Assembly (NCBI GenBank): GCA_030762935.1
Contig: CM060895.1
Span: 75,871,001 to 75,935,000, forward strand
Direction of reading: 5' to 3'
Source of the DNA: Hymenopus coronatus
Lineage: Eukaryota > Arthropoda > Insecta > Mantodea > Hymenopodidae
Length of the DNA stretch: 64,000 nucleotides
The stretch's first letter is position 1; each line of letters starts with the position of its first letter. The translations under genes and the position numbers were made by a program. Below, piece by piece: positions 56,698-64,000 of the stretch. The notes beneath the pieces are model-generated. The model was not told the DNA's origin. It ran no database searches and saw only the letters and a program-made list of their open reading frames with translations.

Positions 56698-57511
56698 AAA
56701 AATCTGATTTTCCATTCGCATGGCTTTCTCACACACTATTGTTACAAAAGATTTTCCTTTCCTACATCGTTGTAATCGGGATAAACATTAGCACAAAGGT
56801 TTTATTAGTTACTTCTACGTAGAAGGGAAATAAGATAATAGTCTTAAGCGATAGTCAAATATTTTAGTAAGCCGGTCGCTGTAAGAAACAATTTAAATTC
56901 GGTTCGCTTAGCATGTCCAGGAATGAAACAAAAGATGACTGCCCTTTGAGAAAAGTTAAAGCAGCTTAAAATTGAAACCAATAACAAGGAGTATCTCGAA
57001 AATGGTTAACTGTTCAAAAAAAATTATACATAACAAACTGTGTGGTTTAATGACATCTACATTTTTTCCTAATAAGCTTTTTTCTCTCTCCAATTGCCAG
57101 TTAAGCAAATTTCAGAGGATATTAAAAAATCAAGATATACATTTTATTTGGCATGCATATATCTTCAATTTACGGTATTTTAATCAAAATCTTTACAGGA
57201 ATTTTTGAGAAAAACAATTTTAAAAATGCATCAAAGGATAGTTTGAAGTGTGGAGATTTTGTTGAAAAGCTTCCTTTCACATCCTTGGAAGATACTAAAC
57301 TTAAACATTAAATTTGATATGTAACGTGTTTTTTCGTTACTGTTTAAACACACATACAGACACACCCAAACATGCACCTTTTGACTTTTTTCTAAAATTA
57401 TTTTTGTCAGGGGACCTAAAAACATATACCTATTTCTGATGAAATCTTGGTATCAAAATTTTCTCTACCTACTATGTAGGTAGTACATTATACATACGTG
57501 CTAGAGAAAGT
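56698..57511 (-). mobile_element. Element A2, near full length
   Basis: M end AAAATCTGATTTTCCATTCG, A2 marker TTCGCTTAGCATGTCCAGG, CA tract at 57350-57365, and a variant H end with a perfect CTACCTACTATGTAGGTAG palindrome (57463-57481) then CGTGCTAGAGAAAGTGAG. The usual CGGTATCG block is shortened. Confidence 0.8.
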
Positions 57512-58672
57512 GAGCATTTAATGAACCTCTAATTAAATATTATTATTGTAATGCTACCGAGGGGTCGCACACCAATTCACAATGAAATAGTTACGCTATA
57601 ATTGTTACACAAGAAAAGTCTAAATTAACTGGACTAATTGTAAGTTACCATTCTAGAGGAACGGTTGAAGAATTCTGTGCATATTTTATTTTAATTCAAT
57701 GTGCTGTATCACTCAAATTATGGCAGCGTATACAATGTATTAAAATAATATATATTAATTGCATAGCATAAAAATCAAACACGAAACAAATAAATTTAAA
57801 TTACATTATAAACGTGCACAATTGATTAAGTATATGAAGTGAGTAAAACAGCAATTTTGGACACATCTAATAGATACAGCATAACAAATTTGATAACAGT
57901 AATGCATATGTAATGTATGTAAATTTGTCTGTATGATTCAAAAGTTAAAATAAATGGCATTAAAATTGATAGTTATAGAAACTACAGTTATAAACAGTAA
58001 CGATAAGTGCATACAACACAAAAACATAAAGCGATATAACAATAAATAAAGTTATATAAAGAGGTTATTGAATTAAATTAATGAAATGATGCGCACATAG
58101 AAACAAACTGTAAACATCGTTCTAAAGTATTTTCTTATATTTGTAATATGAACTACTGAAATACGAATCATAAGTCACGACAAATTCGTTAAACTCAGCT
58201 ATCATATTTATTATAAGTGGGGAATTTTTATGAATTTTTTTTTGGTTTGTTATAATAAAATAAAAGACATGATCTGAGGATGGAGTTTCTTGTGTTTAAT
58301 TTTATTTTTTGTAGAAATTTACTCTTGTATATAATACCATTAAGTACTTTATATAGGAATAGCTATTTTATTTTTCTACGGTTTTCTATGACGTAAAAAG
58401 GACAACCACTACGACATTTATAATATATATATCCCAACTACACGTAAACGAAGCTTAAATTATTGCTGTTAGCGAACGGAAATAACCAAACGGATATTAA
58501 GAAAACAGCAGTGAAGCATGAAAATACAGTGTTTAAATGGAAATGGAGTGTTATTTATGGACGCTATGTTTCTCAGCGTCCCATTCTATACTGGGCATGA
58601 AAGACCGCTTAATTTTCCTCAGGGGCTTCTTTAATCAGGCTTGAGGTTCTTTCGCGTGCCGTAAATCTTCGA
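57512..58672. other. No recognised feature
   Basis: Very AT-rich. No mitochondrial, satellite or transposon pattern found. Confidence 0.5.
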
Positions 58673-58800
58673 CATGAGACCAACGGCTTTACTTCCCTTC
58701 CGAAGGAAGTCATGCTAAGGATTTTTACGCTTAAAAATCAATTGTCCTCCGCCGGATTTGAACCCGCGTCCTTATACAGTGTTTAAGTTGCAATGTTACC
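58673..58800 (-). mobile_element. SINE C
   Basis: Read on the minus strand: B box GGTTCAAATCC in GCGGGTTCAAATCCGGCGG, then TTTTTAAGCGTAAAAATCC and the hairpin CTTCCTTCGGAAGGGAAG. Best-kept B box of the family; the A box region is decayed. Confidence 0.65.
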
Positions 58801-58989
58801 TTTCAATAATGGTTCGAAGATATCTTGGGGGGCGGTAAAGTAGCCTGAAAATCCAGTGGTAAAAAGTAAACTCAGAAAAAAGTATGGCCACGATTGCAGA
58901 GAGAAAATGGGGCAAGGTTTAGTCAGTTCTAACGTAAATATTTATTTTGGATAGTCCTTAAAACCCGCTTTTACTACTACGACACCGCA

Positions 58990-59085
58990 GGGTATGAAGC
59001 TGGTGCTAATGGAATGAAGATGAAGCACTAGTGGATTGCGATGGCGGGAGAATCCGGAATGCCCTTGCGCCGGTTTGTTCAATAC
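58990..59085 (-). mobile_element. SINE E body fragment
   Basis: GAAGATGAAGCACTAGTGGA, TTGCGATGGCGGGAGAATCC matches the minus-strand body of SINE E at 33.98 kb. The head is absent. Confidence 0.6.
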
Positions 59086-59464
59086 AATACTCTCTTACTT
59101 ATCGTTGTTTAAACGTAAAATACCTTGGTGTTTGCTGAATAAAAACGACTGATTATGATTATACACAAACAAAAATACTTTAATTTTCTCTAGGTATATT
59201 TGATATTGCCTTTCCAATAGAACTGAAAGAAATCATAATCTGAATTGAATACGGCAAGCTAAAATCATCATTGTTGGCGCAAATGCAGGAGTTATGACCC
59301 CGAATGCCAACTCAGTTAAGGAAACCGAGAATTGATTAATGTTTAGCTTACGAGTACCTGGTAATAGCAGTACGATAGTTTAGCTGCCTCGGCTCGCACT
59401 CGTGCCATGCACAGTCTGCATCGTAAGCGTTCAGTGTCTTCATGTATTTTCAAAGAGAGCGGTA

Positions 59465-59475
59465 ATAGCTTTATT

Positions 59476-59507
<32 letters not shown>

Positions 59508-59512
59508 AATAC
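59465..59512. repeat. (TAA)n microsatellite
   Basis: About 16 TAA/ATA units, slightly interrupted at the left. Confidence 0.9.
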
Positions 59513-59641
59513 TTTCATAGCAAGGAAGTAATTCTTCTTTAACGAGCCGGGGAAATTATTTATGAGAGCGAGAAATCCCCCATCCGCCAAGAATTCGAAC
59601 TCTTGATTGTACTCCATCTAAAAATTTGTACCTTCAGATAG

Positions 59642-59860
59642 AGACTGGCCGCGCCGTGACCGAGTGGTTAGAGCACTCGCCTCTCACCTAGACGGCCCGG
59701 GTTCAATCCCAAACGACCGCATGTGAGATTTGTGGTGGACAAAGCGGCGATGGGGGTTTTCTCCGGGTTCTCCGGTTTCCCCCGCCATCGCATTCCACCG
59801 GTGCTCCATCTTCATTCATGTATCATCAGTGTCTCCGCCTGCGGTGCCATAAGTAGTTAA
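59642..59860 (+). mobile_element. SINE E, best copy
   Basis: tRNA-derived head (59646-59725) with A box GACCGAGTGGTTAGAGC and B box GGGTTCAATCCC, then the family body: GTGGTGGACAAAGCGG, TTTTCTCCGGGTTCTCCGGT, CATCGCATTCCACCGGTGC. A poly-A-rich tail begins near 59860. The head is Ser/Leu-tRNA-like in its A box, but the acceptor ends do not pair. Confidence 0.75.
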
Positions 59861-59939
59861 AAAAAAGGATTTCGTTACTTTGATTTTTGAAAACACTGCT
59901 CGTAAATCGCAGTTAAAACACATTAGGCGTTTAAAATAT

Positions 59940-60160
59940 ACAGAAAACTAATAAAATGCAGGTATATCTTGAATTTTCGGTGTAGTCTTACTCATGCTGA
60001 AATATATTTCTTAAAAAAAACAATAGTCTCGGATGATTGGAAGATTGTGAACTTAAATAGCTTTGGTGCTTAAATCAACTCATAGTTTTTACTTATGCTA
60101 TACAAACACACATATACAGATACTTTTTGTTCTGCTAAAATAACTTATTTATTCAAACAG
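59940..60160. mobile_element. Element A scraps in both orientations
   Basis: 59944-59990 resembles a plus-oriented piece (GCAGGTATATCTTGAATTTT). 60035-60160 resembles a minus-oriented piece (GATTGTGAACTTAAATAGC, CAAACACACATATACAGATA). Low identity. Confidence 0.45.
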
Positions 60161-60838
60161 TTGTGAGGTCTCAATACGAAAGTAGGGAAAATAAAATGTA
60201 AGACCACTAAAAACAGCTGATGAGAGAGTAGGCGTCTTGAAGACAGAAATACTAATGCTTATCAAGAGCGTGTGTTAATGCAGCGTTCACGTATATTTAA
60301 AGACGCTTGGATAAACCAGCCATTAGAGCAACAAATCCATGTTTACGCACAGAAAATGTTTACAGAGGCATTATCCTGAGTAATACGCTTGCGCAAAGTG
60401 ATACGCCCTCCAGGCATAGCGGTTTGCAGGTACTAGATAGCGGCCTCAACTAAAACGAGTAAAAGGGCGCTAAAATGACGATCGCCGTCATCTGCAGCAG
60501 AAGGAAATTACCTAGCTAGGGGGTATTTCATTGATTAGTTCAAGTACATTGGCCTTAATGCACTATTTAACCCCATTCGCCCTCAAGATACTTAACCGTG
60601 TTATTACGGATTGAGAACGATAAATATATAGGATTTCATAATCCTTGCTGGTTTCCTTTATCTTGCCAAAACAAACACAATTTAGAAGTTTATTGTAGAC
60701 AATTGACTGTAGAGGGGCTCATTCCTCACGGTAGCTGATGCACGTATAAGTAATTCCCGTTATGCGTTAGAAATAGATAATATTTCGCATAATACTAACA
60801 GAACTCTCTTACTAAAATTTAAAATTTTGAGGATTATC
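60161..60838. other. No recognised feature
   Basis: Unassigned sequence before the A tandem. Confidence 0.5.
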
Positions 60839-61681
60839 TAATAAAAATCTGATGTGTTGACATCACTTTCTCTACATCTGTTTAAATTATTATTTTTAAA
60901 ACGCTTAAGCTTCTATCTATCATTCTATTCGAGATAAATATTAGCAGAAATGCTTTCTTGTAAGCAGAAAGGAAAGAAGAGAATACATTAGGCTAAAACG
61001 ACATTAAAACTTGGTTGCCATGTGGATGAAATCCGCTTCTATGCATTGCCTGGAATTTAAAAATTCCCATATGTGAAAAGTTTTAAGCATTTTATAACTG
61101 AAACAAATAACAAGCAATATCTCAAAAATGGTCAGCTGTACGAAAAAAAAAAAAAATTATATATCATGGATTGTGTGTTTTAACGAGATCTACATTTTTA
61201 TACGGTAAGTTGTTTTCTATCTCTTTCGGTTTACTAGTTCTGCAAAATAGAGCAAAATTTATCCAGAATAAAGAGGTATTCATAAGCTATTCCCGGATAA
61301 TTCAAGATATACGTTTTATTTTTCGTGTAAATATTTTTAATGTAGGATATTTTAATCAAATTGTTAGATCATTTTTGAGAAAATTGAAACTTTCGAATAT
61401 TTTTCCATGTAGAGAGTATTTTGGGGTGGGGGGATTTTTTTAAAACCTTCGTGTTGCTTCCTTGAAAGGTACTAAACTTATATACCAAGTTTGGTATTTT
61501 ACCGACTTTTCGTTTTTGAGTTATATTCACAGACACACGGACACAGGGCCTTTTTCTCAAAATACCTTTTTGTATACAGGGGACCCTAAAAAGTCTATTT
61601 CCGGAGAAATCTTGGTATCGAATTTTTAGGTGGAATCTTCTCTATATACCATGTACATAGTACATGTAGAGAAAGTAAAAA
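60839..61681 (-). mobile_element. Element A2, first of an exact tandem pair
   Basis: M end AAAAATCTGATGTGTTGACA to H end ATGTACATAGTACATGTAGA, then GAAAGTAAAAA, about 840 bp. Internal palindrome ATACCAAGTTTGGTAT intact at about 61482. H-half sequence is close to A1 while the marker third is A2 (TATGCATTGCCTGGAATT), so the copy may itself be a recombinant. Confidence 0.85.
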
Positions 61682-62438
61682 TCTGATGAATTCCATTGAT
61701 ATAAGTTTCTCTAGCTATTCCACAAACTTTCCTTAGAAAATATAATTCATGCTAATCATGTTAAACATTAGCAGACATTGCTTCTTTATCAGTAGAAGCG
61801 AAATACACTAGGCTAATGCGATTGTCAAAACTTTGAAAGCTCTCACTATGTGAACAATTGAAATTCGGCGTTGACGGGAAACAAAAGCTGACTTCTCGGT
61901 TGAGAAACATTTAAAATTTAAACAATTAACAAGAAGTATCTCTGAAACGGTTAACTCTATAAAAGATATGTTGTATATTGGGCATCTTAATGAGATATAC
62001 ATTTTTTGTGCAGTAAGTTTTTGACTCTCTCTCTCTTACGAGTTTTGCACCACCATAACAGATCTTCAGAAAATGCAAGAGATATATGTATTGTTTGTCA
62101 TTAAACTATCTTAAACATATGGCATTTATCAAAATTGTTACAGAAATTTTTAACAATATCAAAATGTTCGAAAAAACTCCATGTAAAGGGTAGTTGAGAG
62201 TGGGAGGATTTTCTGAATTTTTTTTGTATCGTGGCCTGAAATACCACTTTTCATTTTTGAGCTATGCTGTTGAGAGAGAGAGAGACACATACACACACAC
62301 ATGGAAATGTTTTTCAAAAATGGTTTTTAATGGGTCTCAAAACATGTATTTCCGGTGAAATCTCGGTATCGACTTTTTGGGTGAAATGCAATATCTTTTC
62401 TATACACTATGTATATAGTACATGTAGAGAAAGTAAAA
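61677..62438 (-). mobile_element. Element A2, second of the tandem pair
   Basis: Starts within the AAAAA that ends the previous copy: GAAAGTAAAAATCTGATG contains both the H terminus of one and the M terminus of the next. A2 markers are diverged (GAAATTCGGCGTTGACGGGA). H end CTATACACTATGTATATAGT, GTAGAGAAAGTAAAAG. The CA tract is preceded by (GA)6 at 62273-62284. Confidence 0.85.
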
Positions 62439-62496
62439 GAAAAACCGGAAAATACAGATAATGGTAAGGATCATTAATATGTATTGACGTTTTTAG

Positions 62497-62690
62497 TTAA
62501 CTTCTATAGAATATAATGTTTTAAGGACTGCAATACATAAGATTGAATAATAGCTACTGCAGATTCTAAAGTTAAAATTGGAATTTGTGTAATGATGACT
62601 AAAGATAAAAGATATATTATTATTTTTCTACCTGCATTTCCTAAAAGTTTTATTAGAAGGTGACCTGCAATTATGTTAGCGGCTAGCTCA
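62497..62690 (-). pseudogene. Mitochondrial ATP6 fragment (numt)
   Basis: The minus-strand translation reads LAANIIAGHLLIKLLGNAG, then LLSLVIITQIPILTLE and SAVAIIQSYV, the conserved C-terminal helices of F-type ATP synthase subunit a as encoded in insect mitochondria. A one-base deletion after QSYV shifts the frame; in the other frame the usual end TLYS.EV plus TAA follows. Sequence beyond 62690 no longer matches. Not functional: short, frameshifted, nuclear context among SINEs and transposons. Confidence 0.9.
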
Positions 62691-62697
62691 GAATATT

Positions 62698-63172
62698 TAC
62701 ATTTCACAGATGCATTTTCTAAACACAATGAATATAAGAAAGTCGTCAAATAAAGGACCGAAGTACTTCGGACCATTAGGGAACATTATCTCCCAAGCCA
62801 GAAGCAGTTCCAAATCTCTTTCCCAGGCCGAGGGTTGACAAGTTTCCCTACATCTGAGTCATACCCTCAGGTCCGACTATTGCTAACTAGATTCCTGATG
62901 ACGTCCCAACGTTTCCCTGTAGACCAGTCATGTTCCTACCTCTCATCATCTCCCTTTCCCCATTTGTGTTGGCTTGGGAGTCAGTCGATCGTCAGTCACT
63001 CCCTACCTGCTAACTTTCTGCACTACTCCTCCCTAATTCAAAGACTGAGTAAAGTGATTCGTCTTTCATGAGGATTCATAATATAGGACGTTGTTTCAAT
63101 TGCAAGCACGTATACACTTGGGCACAGAAAAAGCGGCCCATTCCTCTAGATCGTAATACACTTTTTACTTTC
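62698..63172. other. No recognised feature
   Basis: A pyrimidine-rich stretch (62830-63060) opens a 78-residue ORF; unsupported. Confidence 0.5.
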
Positions 63173-63290
63173 TTAGTTGTCGCCCTCCGTGGTGTAATGG
63201 TTACAATGCTAACATCATATACCCAAGACAATACATTTTTTCGGGTGTAAAAACCTTAACATGGGTTCCTTCGGAAGGGAAGTAAAGCCC
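63173..63290 (+). mobile_element. SINE C, internally deleted
   Basis: Head start GTCGCCCTCCGTGGTGTAAT with A box TGGTGTAATGGTTAC, then a jump past the B box to the tail GGGTTCCTTCGGAAGGGAAG, TAAAGCCC. It ends at the first base of the ND1 numt. Confidence 0.65.
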
Positions 63291-63472
63291 TAATTTCATA
63301 GCATCACTGAAAGGTTGTAAAATTCCTACAAATCCAACTTTAATAGTCCTTTACGAAGGTGAATATAGCCTAATACTTTACGTTCTAGTAAAGTAAAAAA
63401 TGCCACCCCAACCATAACAAAAATAATTAAAATTAAACCCACCAAAATTGATATTAATAATTCTCTTACCAT
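63291..63472 (-). pseudogene. Mitochondrial ND1 N-terminal fragment (numt)
   Basis: From 63472 on the minus strand: MVRELLMSILVGLILIIFV, MVGVAFFTLLERKVLGYI and HLRKG, then after a one-base deletion KVGFVGILQPFSDAMKL. This is the amino-terminal helix and the LLERKVLGYIQ.RKGPNKVGF region of NADH dehydrogenase subunit 1. ATG at 63470-63472 may be the original start. The left end is fused directly to the SINE C tail. Confidence 0.9.
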
Positions 63473-63797
63473 TTACTACTTGGTTTTAACCACTTGAATA
63501 GTAAATTAGCAGCTTTTATTCGATCAACACATCTTAATTGGAATGATTTATTCAATTCTTGGTGCCGCGTCGTAGACTTACGTCAAGAAAAAGAACTTTA
63601 AGCCTGATAGAGAGGCCTCTGAGCAAAATTTAGCTGTCTTTTACGTCTAATTTAGAATGTGACACTGAGAACAACAGTAATTAAAGAGCGTCCATAAATA
63701 ACACGCCATTTACACTTTTTTTACTCTCTTAGCATGTATGTAGCAGGTAAATATATGTATGCTTTGAAAACCCACTGAATAAAACTACACATTTTAA
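63473..63797. other. No recognised feature; possible further mitochondrial DNA
   Basis: 63473-63540 lies upstream of the ND1 start and could hold a degraded mitochondrial tRNA or neighbouring sequence, but I could not fold a credible tRNA. The rest is unassigned. Confidence 0.35.
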
Positions 63798-64000
63798 CTT
63801 CTCCAGCCAGTAAGCACAATGTACATAATGGATAGAGAAGGTATTGCAGTCCACCCAAAAATTCAGTGTTGAGATTTCACTGGAAATGTATTTTTTGGCA
63901 TCTCCCGAGTCCGAAAAAAACACTTTTAGAAAAAGGTCCATATGTGTGTCTGGACAATATATCAAAAACCTAAACACAGCAAATACCAAACTTGGTTTTT
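63798..64000 (+). mobile_element. Element A, H end, running off the window
   Basis: ACTTCTCCAGCCAGTAAGCA replaces the usual hairpin arm; then TGGATAGAGAAGGTATTGCA, CCACCCAAAAATTCAGTG, GATTTCACTGGAAATG, a short GT tract and AAATACCAAACTTGG as the sequence ends. Confidence 0.75.

Noticed and set aside
59646..59725. Possible Ser/Leu tRNA gene
   Set aside because: Ends do not pair, no variable arm is evident, and the body matches other SINE E copies.

Overview
The window is intergenic or intronic DNA from a repeat-rich animal genome. I find no intact host protein gene, no rRNA, no convincing functional tRNA gene, no CRISPR array and no bacterial operon structure. An arthropod, most likely an insect with a large genome, is suggested by four short nuclear copies of insect-type AT-rich mitochondrial genes (cytb twice, ATP6, ND1, all using TGA as Trp or ATA as Met where readable), by several tRNA-derived SINE families, and by decayed mariner, Tc1-like and LINE elements. 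A cockroach, termite or other orthopteroid would fit, but the sequence alone does not settle the order.

The dominant component is one repeat family, called element A here, with about 35 whole or partial copies on both strands covering roughly a third of the window by hand tally. A complete copy is about 740-880 bp. One end (H end) is T-rich, then ACTTTCTCTACA, then a conserved palindrome (ACTATGTACATAGT inside CTCTA/TAGAG arms). About 150 bp inward is a (GT/CA)n tract, then a second palindrome (AAATACCAA-NN-TTGGTATTT). The other end (M end) is TGTAGAGAAAGT followed by a small inverted repeat (ATGTG/CACAT) and an AT tail. The two ends share ACTTTCTCTACA as a short terminal inverted repeat. Copies on '+' here read H end to M end. 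Three subfamilies can be told apart by internal sequence: A1 (contains CATAGCAACCAGC), A2 (contains TTGCAAAGAAACG-like sequence) and A3 (a different H hairpin). No copy encodes a credible protein, so all look non-autonomous. The layout (hairpin at one end, short asymmetric inverted repeats, internal microsatellite, no visible target duplication, exact head-to-tail tandem copies) recalls Helentron/DINE-type rolling-circle elements, but that class is inference.

Layout. 1-5 kb: inverted A composites and one near-full A. 7-10.5 kb: SINE B units with two tRNA-like heads and SINE C. 11-24.5 kb: a dense A cluster, including two A copies carrying the same mitochondrial cytb fragment (18.3 and 19.5 kb) and a 389-bp tandem duplication (22.1-22.8 kb). 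25-28 kb: LINE tail, decayed mariner transposase and SINE fragments. 29.4-33.3 kb: A cluster with a SINE D inserted in an A terminus and flanked by an exact 13-bp target duplication. 34-44 kb: SINE E, a Crypton/tyrosine-recombinase-like pseudogene, a LINE reverse-transcriptase relic, a Tc1-like transposase relic, and long blank AT-rich stretches. 44-55.5 kb: A copies again, including an A2/A1 chimera, an A2 holding a TA-flanked MITE, and a head-to-tail A pair. 56.7-64 kb: A copies including an exact head-to-tail tandem pair, then ATP6 and ND1 numts and a last A running off the edge.

The main biological content is transposon history: nested insertions, rearranged and inverted A copies, and apparent capture and copying of a piece of mitochondrial DNA inside an A element.
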